From contig NZ_CP118733.1 in NCBI RefSeq assembly GCF_032594915.1, positions 1,054,001-1,118,000 on the forward strand: 64,000 bases of DNA, read 5' to 3'. Origin of the DNA: Streptococcus sp. 29896. Lineage in GTDB: Bacteria; Bacillota; Bacilli; Lactobacillales; Streptococcaceae. Shown here piece after piece: positions 7,326 through 16,732 of this stretch. The position numbers were made by a program, and so were the translations under genes. The notes beneath the pieces are model-generated. The model saw only the letters and a list, made by a program, of their open reading frames with translations, was not told where the DNA came from and did no database searches. Within the stretch, counting starts at the first letter, position 1, and every line of letters starts with the position of its first letter.

Positions 7326-9046
7326 GACTCTACCTCCTGACTCTGTTGCGATCGATCGATTTCTCGGTAAATAGCAGAGCTTTCTAACAGGTCTTGGTGA
7401 CAGCCTAGTCCTACTTGTTTCCCCTTGTCCAGCACTAAAATCTGATTGGCATCCTTGATACTCTTAGTTCGTTGGCTAATGACAATCAAGGTCTGCTGAG
7501 GTAGTTCCCTACGGATCGCAGCAAATAAACGACTTTCGGTCAGATAGTCCAAAGCAGAAGTAGCATCATCCAAAATCAAAATCGAAGCCTCTTGTACCAA
7601 AGCTCTTGCAATGGTCAACCGTTGGCGTTGGCCGCCAGAAAAATTGCGACCAAAGGCTTCAACTACTGTGTCTAAGCCATCTTTCTCTAAGAGAAAATCC
7701 TTAGCCTGAGCCATTTCCAGCGCCTTCCATAAAGCTTGATCTGAATAATCCTTTCCGAGTGTCAGATTGCTGCGAACCGTTCCTGAAAACAGCTGAGCTT
7801 GTTGAGGAACCAGAGCGAACCGACCACGCCAGTCTGCCAGTGTCTGTGGACTATGTCCCTCTATATAAACTTGCACCTGATTATCACCAGATGGATACAA
7901 ACCCAAGAGCAAATCAATCAAGGTCGATTTACCAGAACCCGTTCCACCAATAATCCCCATAAACTGTCCTTTCTCTAGCTGAAAACTGAGATTTTCCAAG
8001 GCTGGCCGAGATGATCTGGGATAGGTAAAGGTCAGATTTTGGACAGATAAGACGAGATTCATTTGATCCGTTTGAGTTGTTGATAGAGGCGCTTCTACAT
8101 CTTCTGACTGCTGGTCAAAGATTTCCTGGACACGTTTAGCAGCGATGAAACTTTGGTTCAAACTGGAGATAACCATGACCATTTTGACCAATTCTACCAA
8201 AATTTGCAAGAGATAGTTGATAAGGGCAATCAGCATTCCTTGTTCCAATTGGTTAAAGGTAATTGCAAAACTCCCCTGCCAAATGAGGAAAATCAAGGTC
8301 AGATTGACAATCAGATAGGTCAAGGGAGTCAGACTTGACGACCATCTTCCTGCTCGCACTAACTGACCAAGATAGGCTTGATTTCCTTTTTCAAATGCTT
8401 CTTTTTCACGCAGTTTTTGCCCAAAAGCCCGAATAACTCGAATGCCAGTCACTGTTTCACGCACCTGGCCAACCAAACTATCCAACAACTTACGAATACT
8501 CTGGTAATGACGACTTGTAACCCAACTGATGACTGTAACTACTAGAAAAAGCAGGATAATCATATTGACAAAATAGGTTGCCAAGCTTGGACTAATTAGG
8601 TAAGCCATCACCAGGGAACCGAAGACGACAATCGGAGCCCTCAGAAAGAGACGAAGAAAAATGTTGATTCCAGACTGAATCTGTAAAGTATCGCTAGTCA
8701 GTCTAGTAAAGATGCTTGAAGAAGATAAACTGTCTTGAGAAGCCTTGGGAAGAGATAATATTTTTTGATACAGATCCTGAGTCAAATCCTTGGTAAAGCC
8801 AACTGCTGCCTTGGCTGCAAAATACTGAGCTGTCAAGGAAACCACTACGCCAACAATTGCCAAAGCAACCAGATATAAAATCATAGCAACCAAGTTTCCT
8901 TGGTTGCTATTGGGTATTACCTGGTCAATAATCATGGCGATAATAAGCGGAACCACCAATTCAAAACTGGCTTCCAGTAGTTTGAAGAGGGGAGCTAAGA
9001 TCGCCTCTTTGAGATATGCATGAAAATATCGAACCAGTTCTTTCAT
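7322..9046 (-). CDS. ABC exporter half-transporter, subunit with degenerate Walker B
   Basis: 574 aa, N-terminal transmembrane domain with about six helices and C-terminal ATPase domain. Walker A is GGTGSGKST and the signature is the standard FSGGQ, but Walker B ends LILDDATSALD: the catalytic Glu is Asp. In heterodimeric exporters one of the two ATP sites is routinely inactive in this way, so the two genes should be read as one pump. It lies 1 nt downstream of pta on the same strand, which may provide its transcription, since no separate promoter is obvious. Confidence 0.88.
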   Translation of the reverse strand: MKELVRYFHAYLKEAILAPLFKLLEASFELVVPLIIAMIIDQVIPNSNQGNLVAMILYLVALAIVGVVVSLTAQYFAAKAAVGFTKDLTQDLYQKILSLPKASQDSLSSSSIFTRLTSDTLQIQSGINIFLRLFLRAPIVVFGSLVMAYLISPSLATYFVNMIILLFLVVTVISWVTSRHYQSIRKLLDSLVGQVRETVTGIRVIRAFGQKLREKEAFEKGNQAYLGQLVRAGRWSSSLTPLTYLIVNLTLIFLIWQGSFAITFNQLEQGMLIALINYLLQILVELVKMVMVISSLNQSFIAAKRVQEIFDQQSEDVEAPLSTTQTDQMNLVLSVQNLTFTYPRSSRPALENLSFQLEKGQFMGIIGGTGSGKSTLIDLLLGLYPSGDNQVQVYIEGHSPQTLADWRGRFALVPQQAQLFSGTVRSNLTLGKDYSDQALWKALEMAQAKDFLLEKDGLDTVVEAFGRNFSGGQRQRLTIARALVQEASILILDDATSALDYLTESRLFAAIRRELPQQTLIVISQRTKSIKDANQILVLDKGKQVGLGCHQDLLESSAIYREIDRSQQSQEVES

Positions 9047-9047
9047 A

Positions 9048-10034
9048 TTACAAAGCTGCTACTGCTTGTGCAGCTGTGATAATACCAAGTTTGTAGACAT
9101 CTTCTGAACTACATCCACGTGAAAGGTCATTAACTGGCTTGTTCAAACCTTGCAAAACAGGACCAACCGCTTCGTAACCACCAAGACGTTCTACAACCTT
9201 GTAAGTGATATTTCCTGCCTCAATAGCTGGGAAAACAAAGACATTGGCTTGACCAGCTACTGGACTTCCAGGCGCCTTCAAACGAGCTGTATCTGGAACC
9301 AAGGCAGCATCCATCTGCAATTCGCCATCAATCAAAAGATCTGGACGAAGTTCTTGAGCAATACGAGTAGCTTCAACAACCTTGTCTACACGAGGACCTG
9401 AACCAGAACCCTTGGTTGAATAAGAAATCATAGCCACTTTTGGATCGATACCAAATGTTTTAGCTGTTTCTGCTGATTGAATTGCAATCTCAGCCAGGGT
9501 TTCTGCATCTGGCTCAATGTTGATAGCACAGTCACCAAAAACAAACTTATGCTGGTCTTTTACCATCAAGAAGACACCTGAAGTACGTTTTACACCTGGT
9601 TTTGTCTTAATGATTTGAAGAGCAGGACGAACAGTATCAGCAGTTGAGTGAATTGCTCCTGAAACCATACCTTCTGCCAAACCAAGTTGAACCAACATCA
9701 CACCAAAGTAGTTGACATCACGCAAGATTTCATCAGCCTGTGCTTCATCCACCTTGCCCTTACGAAGCGTCACAAACTCCTGCTTCATAGCATCAAAGTT
9801 AGCATAGTTATTTGGATCAATCACTGTGATACCTGGGTTAGAGAAACCAAAGTCTGTCAACAAATTGTGGACTTCTTCTGGCACGCCAAGGATAATTGGC
9901 TCTGCCAAACCTTCAAATTTCAAACGAGCTGCCGCACGAACAACACGCTCATCTGTCCCCTCTGGGAAAACGATACGTAGTTTTTTACCTACGATTTTTT
10001 GCTTCATTTCACCAAATAAACTCCGAATTTCCAT
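9048..10034 (-). CDS. pta: Phosphate acetyltransferase
   Basis: 328 aa enzyme interconverting acetyl-CoA and acetyl phosphate, the first half of the acetate kinase ATP-yielding pathway of streptococci. The N-terminus contains IVFPEGTDERV and the C-terminal half SGPRVDKVVEATRIA and GSPVAGQANVFVFP, all typical of the short (class I) Pta without the regulatory N-terminal domains. AAAGGAG lies upstream of the ATG at 10034. It is the last of the relQ-nadK-rluD-pta run, a conserved streptococcal order. Confidence 0.95.
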   Translation of the reverse strand: MEIRSLFGEMKQKIVGKKLRIVFPEGTDERVVRAAARLKFEGLAEPIILGVPEEVHNLLTDFGFSNPGITVIDPNNYANFDAMKQEFVTLRKGKVDEAQADEILRDVNYFGVMLVQLGLAEGMVSGAIHSTADTVRPALQIIKTKPGVKRTSGVFLMVKDQHKFVFGDCAINIEPDAETLAEIAIQSAETAKTFGIDPKVAMISYSTKGSGSGPRVDKVVEATRIAQELRPDLLIDGELQMDAALVPDTARLKAPGSPVAGQANVFVFPAIEAGNITYKVVERLGGYEAVGPVLQGLNKPVNDLSRGCSSEDVYKLGIITAAQAVAAL

Positions 10035-10054
10035 GAAAATTCTCCTTTAAAATA

Positions 10055-10948
10055 TTATTTATTAGTTAACAAATTGATAACAGCCTGAAAATCATCTGGT
10101 AAGATCGACTCTAAATCAATCCTTTCGGCTGTAAAAGGATTGTCAAAGGCCAAGTTATGACAATGCAATGCCTGTCGTTCAATACCTAATTCTAAACTCC
10201 CCCCATACAGATCATCTCCCAGTAAAGGAAAACCGATATGGGAAAAATGCACCCGAATCTGGTGGGTTCGACCAGTATGAAGTTGAATATCCACTAGATG
10301 AACATCTCCCCAAGACTGAACGACACGATAGGAAGTATGGGCATACTTGCCATCCTTTGTCACACAGCGCGTGATGATGCTATCTGTCGGACGACCAATC
10401 GGAGCAATAATTTCTCCAACTGCATCAAGTTGGCCCGAACCTTGAACCAAGGCAAAATACCGTTTGAGAATGGTCTTAGCTTGTAGCTGTTTGTCCAAGC
10501 GAGCATGCGCATAGCCATGTTTTGCAAACAACATGATGCCGGAAGTATCCCGGTCTAAGCGCGTGACAATATGCACCTGCTTGTTCTCATAGTTTTGCTT
10601 GACTAAATAGCCCTTGACAAAGTTGGCTATGGTCGAAGAATGAATGGAACTAGGGATCGATGCATAACCAACTGGCTTGTTTATAGCTAAGAAATTCTCA
10701 TCTTCGTAGAGAATCTCTAGAGGAAAATCAATTGGCTCCAGTTGACCTGTCACATCTTCCTCAGCCGGTATATCAATCGTAACCTTATCACCGATATCAA
10801 GCAAGTAGGTCGCTTTTTCTTCTCTGCCATTTACTAAAATCAAACCACCTGTATATTTGATTTTGGCAAGCAAACTCTTTGAAACCCCATGTTTTTTCAA
10901 GAAAACCTTGATTTTGACATGTTGGTCCGCAACAAATTCAAACCGCAT
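10055..10948 (-). CDS. RluA/RluD-family rRNA pseudouridine synthase
   Basis: 297 aa with an N-terminal S4-like RNA-binding segment and a RluA catalytic domain. The catalytic Asp is in VTRLDRDTSGIMLFA (about residue 134), and the family's second motif is LHTGRTHQIRVHF (about 222-234). It converts uridines to pseudouridine in 23S rRNA, but whether the target is the RluD set (1911/1915/1917) or another cannot be told. Its start directly abuts the nadK stop, so the genes are translationally coupled. Confidence 0.9.
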   Translation of the reverse strand: MRFEFVADQHVKIKVFLKKHGVSKSLLAKIKYTGGLILVNGREEKATYLLDIGDKVTIDIPAEEDVTGQLEPIDFPLEILYEDENFLAINKPVGYASIPSSIHSSTIANFVKGYLVKQNYENKQVHIVTRLDRDTSGIMLFAKHGYAHARLDKQLQAKTILKRYFALVQGSGQLDAVGEIIAPIGRPTDSIITRCVTKDGKYAHTSYRVVQSWGDVHLVDIQLHTGRTHQIRVHFSHIGFPLLGDDLYGGSLELGIERQALHCHNLAFDNPFTAERIDLESILPDDFQAVINLLTNK

Positions 10949-11767
10949 CTATTCAACCTCTCCAATAAAGGCATCCTTGACCCGATTCCAAAAACTGGTG
11001 TGACTTGGACTAGCTACAAAATGAATCTTTTTCTGATCAATCTGGTAATCAATCTGCTGGATCTTGTCATAAGTGTAGTTTTTGTTGTCAATGGAGATAG
11101 AATAACGATCATCATGCTTAGGCTCAATGACAATCTTATCTTTCTTTGGAACCACAATCGATGATCCAAGAGTTCGATAAACACGATTATTCAAACTAGC
11201 TACTTCTGCAATCTGAAGCGCTTCGATAGTCGGATGCAGGACTGCTCCTCCTAAGGATTTATTGTAGGCCGTAGATCCAGTTGGTGTCGAAACCGAAATC
11301 CCATCACCACGAAAACGCTCAAAAGCTACACCATTAATAAAAACATCGGCAACCATGGTTTTCGACAGGCGCTTAACGGTTGCTTCATTCAAGGCACGCA
11401 TGGTCAATACCCGACCATCCATCAATTTCACCTTCACATTTAAAATAGGGTAGGACACCCGCGCTCCAGTATCGAGTGCAAGATTATCCACCAGTTTATC
11501 GACTTCAAAATCACGGTAATCTGTATAGAAACCCAGGTGACCAGTATGAATCCCTACAAATCGAACATGGTCAATCAATTTTTCGTACTTGTGAAAGGCA
11601 GAAAGCAACATTCCATCCCCACCTATCGAGATGACAACATCTGGATTTTTAGGAGTTAGAATGAATTTTTTTTCTTTTAACTTCATCCAAAGACTTTGCA
11701 AGACTTCTTGACTCTTCGGATTGCGGCTGGCCATCAAGGCTACTTTTAGTCTATCTGTATTCTTCAT
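10949..11767 (-). CDS. nadK: NAD kinase
   Basis: 272 aa enzyme phosphorylating NAD to NADP. The catalytic GGDG motif is in [10 protein letters not shown], and the NAD-binding TPTGSTAYN and FNSFWNR-like C-terminus [11 protein letters not shown] are present. The frame extends to an ATG at 11794 inside relQ; the ATG at 11767 (MKNTDR) is chosen because family members start there, although its Shine-Dalgarno is weak, whereas AAGG precedes the upstream ATG. The overlap with relQ couples NADP supply to the stringent response gene, as is common in Firmicutes. Confidence 0.93.
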   Translation of the reverse strand: MKNTDRLKVALMASRNPKSQEVLQSLWMKLKEKKFILTPKNPDVVISIGGDGMLLSAFHKYEKLIDHVRFVGIHTGHLGFYTDYRDFEVDKLVDNLALDTGARVSYPILNVKVKLMDGRVLTMRALNEATVKRLSKTMVADVFINGVAFERFRGDGISVSTPTGSTAYNKSLGGAVLHPTIEALQIAEVASLNNRVYRTLGSSIVVPKKDKIVIEPKHDDRYSISIDNKNYTYDKIQQIDYQIDQKKIHFVASPSHTSFWNRVKDAFIGEVE

Positions 11768-12422
11768 CAGTATCGTCGCTGTTTCCGACACCATCGTTTA
11801 CCTTACGATTTGGTGGATTAAAAAGCACCTGGGCTTCTTGTATATCATCTCGGATTTGCCGCATCTCCTCATCTAATTGGTAAGCAATTTTTGCTGTAAT
11901 TTCCAAGCGTTTCTTGATTTCTTCAGGGAACTTACCCTTGTACTTATAATTCAATGAATGTTCAATGGTTGCCCAAAAATTCATTGATAAGGTCCTGATT
12001 TGAATTTCTGCTAAAACAGTTTCATTGCCATTTATGGTATCAACAGGATAAGAGATAACAACGTGATAGGAACGGTAGCCGGAAGACTTCATATTGTTGA
12101 TGTAATCTCTTTCATGGAGAATCTGCATGTCCTTGCGTTTTCTCAAGATAGCTAGGACTTCTTCGATATCATCAACGAATTGGACCATTATCCGAACTCC
12201 CGCAATATCTTGCATGTCTTGCGCTAGCTGCTCGTAAGAAATATGGCGTAGGGCCATCTTCTCTTTAATGGACTCAACAGGCTTCACTCGACCTGTCACG
12301 AATTCAATCGGTGAGTGACGGTTGGCCTTATGGTACTGTTTGCGAATACCTCGCAACTTGATTTTCAATTCTCCAACTGTTTGGATATAGGGATCTAAAA
12401 AACTTTCCCAGTTAAATTCCAT
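11751..12422 (-). CDS. relQ: Small alarmone synthetase RelQ
   Basis: 223 aa protein with a lone RelA/SpoT synthetase domain and no hydrolase or regulatory domains, so it makes (p)ppGpp and related alarmones. Visible motifs include [18 protein letters not shown] and [17 protein letters not shown], which contain the ATP- and GTP-binding residues. The C-terminal helix typical of the tetrameric RelQ/SAS1 group follows. The ATG at 12422 is chosen because AGGAGG lies 5 nt before it; a GTG at 12428 would fall at the end of that site. It is first in relQ-nadK-rluD-pta. Confidence 0.92.
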   Translation of the reverse strand: MEFNWESFLDPYIQTVGELKIKLRGIRKQYHKANRHSPIEFVTGRVKPVESIKEKMALRHISYEQLAQDMQDIAGVRIMVQFVDDIEEVLAILRKRKDMQILHERDYINNMKSSGYRSYHVVISYPVDTINGNETVLAEIQIRTLSMNFWATIEHSLNYKYKGKFPEEIKKRLEITAKIAYQLDEEMRQIRDDIQEAQVLFNPPNRKVNDGVGNSDDTDEEYR

Positions 12423-12459
12423 CCGCACCTCCTAAAAATGATTGATACGCACAAGGAAT

Positions 12460-12490
12460 ATTATACCACATATACTAGATTTTAGTATAT
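12460..12490 (-). promoter_or_regulatory. relQ promoter region with palindrome
   Basis: TATAAT on the minus strand at 12465-12460. A perfect 8-bp inverted repeat, ATATACTA (12470-12477), 5-nt gap, TAGTATAT (12483-12490), covers the position where the -35 would lie. It could be a repressor site or an AT-rich coincidence. Confidence 0.45.
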
Positions 12491-12552
12491 AAATAGCCTG
12501 AAATCACTGCTATGATTTTTCCTTTTCCAGTGCATCTTTCTAGCTTATAAAC

Positions 12553-12581
12553 TAGTCAGAATCGTTTTTTTGGTGTATAAT
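12553..12581 (+). promoter_or_regulatory. Promoter of the CYTH-domain gene
   Basis: TAGTCA (12553-12558), 17-bp spacer, TATAAT (12576-12581), 27 nt before the ATG at 12609; TTGAGG provides the ribosome site. It diverges from relQ. Confidence 0.6.
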
Positions 12582-12608
12582 ATTTTGAAATAAATTGAGG
12601 AAAAAAGA

Positions 12609-13187
12609 ATGGACAAGACAAATTTAGAAATTGAGTTTAAAACACTGCTTTCACTAGCGGATTATCAGGCACTCCTGCCCTTATTTCAGAACGTTCCTTT
12701 GGTCAAGCAGACCAATCACTACATTGATAGTCCAGATTTTCAGTTGAGAACTAATAGATGCTCTCTCCGTATTCGTACCTTTGTTGAGCAGGCAGAATTG
12801 ACTTTAAAAATTCCACAGGAAATCGGCAATTTGGAAATCAATCAAGTACTGGAACTAAAAGAGGCTAAAAGACTTCTTGAAAATTTTCAGTTGCCGGACG
12901 GCCCCGTCAAAGCCTGCCTTGAACAAAAACATCTAAATCACCTCCCCTTATCTGTATGGGGCTCCCTTACCACCCAGCGAAAGGAAATGGAGTCTGACAT
13001 TGGCTTGATGGCCTTAGACAAAAATACTTATGGTGATCAGATTGATTTTGAACTGGAACTTGAAGTTCATCAAGCTAGCAAAGGTGAAAAAGATTTCCAA
13101 GACTTTCTGGCCAAACATGATATTCCATTTCGCTATGCTCAGAGCAAAGTAGCACGAACAGCAAAAAATCTATTGTCCGCAAAATAA
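12609..13187 (+). CDS. CYTH-domain protein (triphosphate-binding tunnel family)
   Basis: 192 aa, a single CYTH domain. The start motif NLEIEFKTLL has the EXEXK-type signature (here E-I-E-F-K), followed by YIDSPDFQLRTNRCSLRIRT, which supplies basic residues of the tunnel, and later DFELELEV with alternating acidic metal ligands. Bacterial members hydrolyse inorganic or organic triphosphates, or are of unknown role. It sits opposite relQ, and this RelQ-CYTH neighbourhood is common in Firmicutes, hinting at a nucleotide-related job; that is inference. A terminator overlaps its stop. Confidence 0.85.
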   Translation: MDKTNLEIEFKTLLSLADYQALLPLFQNVPLVKQTNHYIDSPDFQLRTNRCSLRIRTFVEQAELTLKIPQEIGNLEINQVLELKEAKRLLENFQLPDGPVKACLEQKHLNHLPLSVWGSLTTQRKEMESDIGLMALDKNTYGDQIDFELELEVHQASKGEKDFQDFLAKHDIPFRYAQSKVARTAKNLLSAK

Positions 13188-13208
13188 AGGACAATAGATT
13201 TTTTTTAC
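13167..13208 (+). terminator. Terminator of the CYTH gene
   Basis: Stem AATCTATTGTCC (13167-13178) with GGACAATAGATT (13189-13200), then T8. The stop codon at 13185-13187 lies in the loop, so the hairpin uses the last codons of the gene. Confidence 0.88.
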
Positions 13209-13297
13209 TGAAAAATATGGATTTTTTTGATAAAATAGAAAACAGTTAGAGTCCAAAAGGCTTGGACAGAGTTGAAAACAAAAAAGGAGTTTATTTC

Positions 13298-14275
13298 ATG
13301 GTACAGCCATACGGTGACAAGCAAATCAAACTATTTACTCTTAACGGAAATCCTCAGATTGCAGAAAAAATTGCTCAGTCTGCTGGCATTCCACTTGGAA
13401 AGGTCTCGTCACGTCAATTCTCTGATGGAGAGATCCAAATCAACATTGAAGAAAGTGTTCGTGGTGTTGACGTTTATATCATCCAATCTACTAGCTACCC
13501 AGTAAATAACCACCTCTGGGAACTACTCATCATGGTTGATGCCTGCAAACGTGCATCAGCTAACACCGTTACCGTTGTTATGCCTTACTTTGGCTATGCT
13601 CGTCAAGATCGTACAGCTTCTCCTCGTGAACCAATCACAGCAAAATTGGTAGCCAACATGCTGGTGAAAGCTGGCGTGGACCGCGTTTTGACACTTGACC
13701 TTCATGCAGTTCAAGTTCAAGGTTTCTTCGACATTCCAGTCGACAACCTCTTTACTGTACCTCTTTTTGCGAGCCACTATTTGGAAAAAGGGCTGTGTGG
13801 TGAAGATGTTGTTATCGTCAGTCCAAAAAATTCTGGTATCAAGCGTGCGCGTGGCTTAGCTGAGCATTTGGACTCGCCAATTGCCATTATCGACTACGCT
13901 CAAGATGATTCTGACCGTGCAGAAGGGTATATTATCGGCGATGTTGCCGGTAAACGTGCGATTTTAATTGATGATATCCTAAATACAGGTAAAACCTTCT
14001 CAGAAGCCGCTAAAATTGTTCAAGAAGGTGGAGCTACTGAAATTTATGCAGTTGCTAGCCATGGCTTATTCGCTGGAACTGCTGCTCAACTCTTAGATCA
14101 AGCACCTATCAAAGAAATTTTGGTAACTGACTCTGTTGCAAGCAAAGAACAACATCCCAAAAATATTGCTTTCCTTACTGCAAGTGACTTGATTGCGGAT
14201 GCCATTATTCGTATCCAAGAACGCCGTCCAATCAGCCCGCTCTTCAATGTCGCTCATCCTGAAAAAAACAACTAG
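13298..14275 (+). CDS. prs: Ribose-phosphate pyrophosphokinase (PRPP synthetase)
   Basis: 325 aa. Makes PRPP from ribose 5-phosphate and ATP for purine, pyrimidine, NAD, His and Trp synthesis. [20 protein letters not shown] at the N-terminus, [10 protein letters not shown] and the PRPP-binding loop [13 protein letters not shown] are canonical class I motifs. The frame opens at 13262, but ATG 13298 has AAAAAGGAG upstream and matches the normal length. A TAAAAT -10 candidate lies near 13229. The next gene begins 8 nt after its stop. Confidence 0.95.
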   Translation: MVQPYGDKQIKLFTLNGNPQIAEKIAQSAGIPLGKVSSRQFSDGEIQINIEESVRGVDVYIIQSTSYPVNNHLWELLIMVDACKRASANTVTVVMPYFGYARQDRTASPREPITAKLVANMLVKAGVDRVLTLDLHAVQVQGFFDIPVDNLFTVPLFASHYLEKGLCGEDVVIVSPKNSGIKRARGLAEHLDSPIAIIDYAQDDSDRAEGYIIGDVAGKRAILIDDILNTGKTFSEAAKIVQEGGATEIYAVASHGLFAGTAAQLLDQAPIKEILVTDSVASKEQHPKNIAFLTASDLIADAIIRIQERRPISPLFNVAHPEKNN

Positions 14276-14283
14276 GAGATCGT

Positions 14284-15399
14284 TTGATTTATTTCGACCA
14301 TGCTGCAACGACTCCCATGTCATCAGCAGCCTTAAAAACTTATTTATCCATCGCCCAAACAGTTTATGGCAATCCATCCAGTATTCATAGTGCGGGCAGA
14401 TTGGCTCATAAAGAATTGCGTCAGGCACGACAAACTATCGCAACTGCTATTGGTGTTCATGCTGACCAGATTATCTTTACATCTGGAGGTTCTGAAGCCA
14501 ACAATCTCGCCATTAAAGGCTATGCCTTGGCTAACCAAAGTAAGGGAAAACACCTGATAACCACTGCTATCGAACACCATTCCGTTTTGGAAACCATGGA
14601 CTATTTAGCAACACAACACGGTTTTGAGGTAACCTATCTTCAACCAGTAGATGGTAACATATCGGCTCAACAAGTGAAAGAGGCACTAAGAGCTGATACC
14701 ATTCTCGTTTCAATCATGTATGTAAATAATGAAACTGGTATGATTCTTCCCATCGAAGAGATTGCCACAGTTCTTGCTGATCACCCAGCTCGCTTCCACG
14801 TGGATGCTGTCCAGGCTATCGGCAAACTACCGATTCAGCTAACAAATCTAGCTGTTGATTTTCTTTCAGCATCGGCCCATAAATTTCATGGACCTAGAGG
14901 AGTCGGTTTTCTCTTTGCCGCTGACATGCATTTCCATGCCTTGATACACGGAGGCAAGCAGGAGGGACAACGTCGAGCCGGAACTGAAAACCTTGCAGGT
15001 ATTGCTGCTATGGCAACAGCCTTGACACAGCAGTTAGAAAACATGGAGAGCAATACGAAGCTTGTCCAAGATTTAAAAGACTATTTGCTTGAACAGCTGA
15101 GTTCACTCCCCCATTATCTAAATTTACCAAAGAATCATCTTCCATATGTCTTGAATGTTGGTTTACCAGATACGCTTAACGAACAGGTACTTATGCGGCT
15201 TGATTTAGCAGGTATTGCCCTCTCTAGTGGCTCTGCCTGTACCTCTGGTGTCATCCAAACCAGTCACGTTTTAGAAGCGCTATACGGCAAGAAGTCGCAT
15301 CGTTTGAAAGAATCCCTCCGGATTAGCTTGGCGGAATCCAACACCAAGGAAGAAATTGATCAATTAATTCACCAACTATCACTTATATTAGGAGTTTAA
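14284..15399 (+). CDS. Cysteine desulfurase (NifS/IscS-like, class V aminotransferase)
   Basis: 371 aa PLP enzyme that takes sulfur from cysteine for thio-modified tRNA or Fe-S proteins. The PLP lysine is in SASAHKFHGPRG (about residue 200) and the active cysteine in LSSGSACTSG (about residue 322). The N-terminus YFDHAATTP is standard. The start is TTG 14284 with AGGAG at 14274-14278 overlapping the end of prs. In streptococci this copy usually lies next to a tRNA thiolation gene elsewhere or stands alone; here it leads two small conserved genes. The tRNA-thiolation role is an inference. Confidence 0.9.
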   Translation: MIYFDHAATTPMSSAALKTYLSIAQTVYGNPSSIHSAGRLAHKELRQARQTIATAIGVHADQIIFTSGGSEANNLAIKGYALANQSKGKHLITTAIEHHSVLETMDYLATQHGFEVTYLQPVDGNISAQQVKEALRADTILVSIMYVNNETGMILPIEEIATVLADHPARFHVDAVQAIGKLPIQLTNLAVDFLSASAHKFHGPRGVGFLFAADMHFHALIHGGKQEGQRRAGTENLAGIAAMATALTQQLENMESNTKLVQDLKDYLLEQLSSLPHYLNLPKNHLPYVLNVGLPDTLNEQVLMRLDLAGIALSSGSACTSGVIQTSHVLEALYGKKSHRLKESLRISLAESNTKEEIDQLIHQLSLILGV

Positions 15400-15400
15400 T

Positions 15401-15748
15401 ATGGCTTTTGAAACATCCGTCAGCTTGAAAGACTGTTTATATACCTACGAGATCAGTCCTCAGATTAAAAAATATACTTTAAAGGACACCACTTTCGAAG
15501 AAACCAAGGCAGGGCATTTTCAATTAACTCGCCTTCTTGAAGAAATTCCAAATTCAAAAAAAGGATTTCTGTTGAAAATCATAATTAATAAAGATTTGAC
15601 TGCCTTTAAAATCAATATTACAGACCAATCCGGTTTGCGTATTGTCAATATCTTCAAAGAAAATAGCAACCCCGTTATTCAAGAAAAATTTTACTTTTTG
15701 CTAGAAAGTCTTGTTGATCGAAATATCTTCAACAAGATTGAGAGATAA
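15401..15748 (+). CDS. DUF1831-family conserved protein
   Basis: 115 aa, no membrane segment, no recognised catalytic motif. The composition is Lys/Phe-rich with repeated short strands (for example KKGFLLKIIINKDL), suggesting a small alpha/beta domain. It starts 1 nt after the cysteine desulfurase stop, so it is co-translated with it; I recall DUF1831 proteins beside this desulfurase in lactobacilli and streptococci. That link suggests a partner or regulator of sulfur transfer, but no function is established. Confidence 0.75.
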   Translation: MAFETSVSLKDCLYTYEISPQIKKYTLKDTTFEETKAGHFQLTRLLEEIPNSKKGFLLKIIINKDLTAFKINITDQSGLRIVNIFKENSNPVIQEKFYFLLESLVDRNIFNKIER

Positions 15749-15750
15749 AT

Positions 15751-15951
15751 ATGATTAAAATTACCTATAAAGATGCCTATCAGCAAGTTCGAAGTCAAGA
15801 GTTTCCTGATTTGGCAGCTGCTCAGCTAGCATTTTCTGGCTGCCTTACCTTACCCGATTACTATCCTGTTCTGTCACTGACAAAAGACAGTGAGGACTTG
15901 GGCTTTACTGGTTCGATTGGTCAAGTTTACCACTTTTTACAAAGTCTATAA
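15751..15951 (+). CDS. DUF4649-family small protein
   Basis: 66 aa starting [20 protein letters not shown], 2 nt after the previous stop. Family members are about this length and occur in the same position before rex in streptococci. The sequence has a short beta start, a central [13 protein letters not shown] segment and a C-terminal helix. It has no known activity. It is the last gene of the prs-desulfurase run. Confidence 0.7.
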   Translation: MIKITYKDAYQQVRSQEFPDLAAAQLAFSGCLTLPDYYPVLSLTKDSEDLGFTGSIGQVYHFLQSL

Positions 15952-16039
15952 TCAACTATCTGGTTTTCTTAGCAACGATTTCACAAATCCTCTGCTTTTG
16001 GAAAACCAGATTTTTCTTGTCATTTTCCAAGCTAATCTG

Positions 16040-16068
16040 TTGCAATATTCACAAACTTACTCTAGAAT
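16040..16068 (+). promoter_or_regulatory. rex promoter
   Basis: TTGCAA (16040-16045), 17-bp spacer, TAGAAT (16063-16068). The spacer contains TTCACAA, one half of a Rex operator (consensus TTGTGAA-n-TTCACAA); the other half is only partly matched (TTGCAA), so autoregulation is possible but unproven. Confidence 0.6.
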
Positions 16069-16096
16069 ATTTTTAGAAACTGAAGGAGAATATCGA

Positions 16097-16732
16097 GTGA
16101 AGAACGAAAAATCGTCTATCCCAAGAGCAACAGCCAAGCGTCTGTCGCTCTACTACCGTATTTTTAAACGCTTTAATGCAGAAAATATTGAAAAAGCTAG
16201 TTCCAAAGAAATCGCTGAAGCCATTGGTATTGATGCCGCAACTGTCAGAAGGGACTTTTCTTATTTCGGTGAATTAGGTCGCCGTGGTTTCGGTTATGAT
16301 GTGAAAAAACTAATGGAATTTTTCGCAGACATCCTAAACGATAATTCCATTACTAATGTTATGCTAGTCGGAGTTGGTAATATGGGACGAGCCCTACTTC
16401 ACTATCGCTTCCATGAGCGCAATAAAATGAAAATCGTGATGGCCTTTGAAGCAGATGAAAATCCTGCAGTTGGAACTGTGGATGCAGGAATTCCTATCTA
16501 TGCGATCTCTGAAATTGAAGAAAAAATCAAGGAAGCCAAGTCACAAACTGCCATCTTAACTGTCCCAAGTAATAAGGCACAAGAGGTTGCAAATATCTTA
16601 GTGGCTGCTGGTGTAAAAGGCATTCTGAGCTTTTCACCTGTCAATCTCTCTGTTCCAAAAGATGTTGTAGTCCAGTACGTTGATTTGACAAGTGAACTAC
16701 AAACCTTGCTCTACTTTATGAGAAAAGACTAG
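16097..16732 (+). CDS. rex: Redox-sensing transcriptional repressor Rex
   Basis: 211 aa. N-terminal winged helix (about residues 1-80, with [14 protein letters not shown] and [20 protein letters not shown]) and C-terminal Rossmann domain that binds NADH ([10 protein letters not shown]). It represses fermentation genes when NADH is low. The frame is open from 15890, but GTG 16097 with AAGGAG at 16083-16088 gives the family length. The stop overlaps that of radC by 4 bp from the other strand. Confidence 0.93.
   Translation: MKNEKSSIPRATAKRLSLYYRIFKRFNAENIEKASSKEIAEAIGIDAATVRRDFSYFGELGRRGFGYDVKKLMEFFADILNDNSITNVMLVGVGNMGRALLHYRFHERNKMKIVMAFEADENPAVGTVDAGIPIYAISEIEEKIKEAKSQTAILTVPSNKAQEVANILVAAGVKGILSFSPVNLSVPKDVVVQYVDLTSELQTLLYFMRKD

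Noticed and set aside
16040..16062. Full Rex operator at rex
   Set aside because: Only the TTCACAA half matches; the other half is wrong in sequence and spacing, so it is noted only as part of the promoter.
15890..16096. 69-residue N-terminal extension of Rex
   Set aside because: It overlaps the DUF4649 gene and the rex promoter; GTG 16097 with AAGGAG gives the family length.
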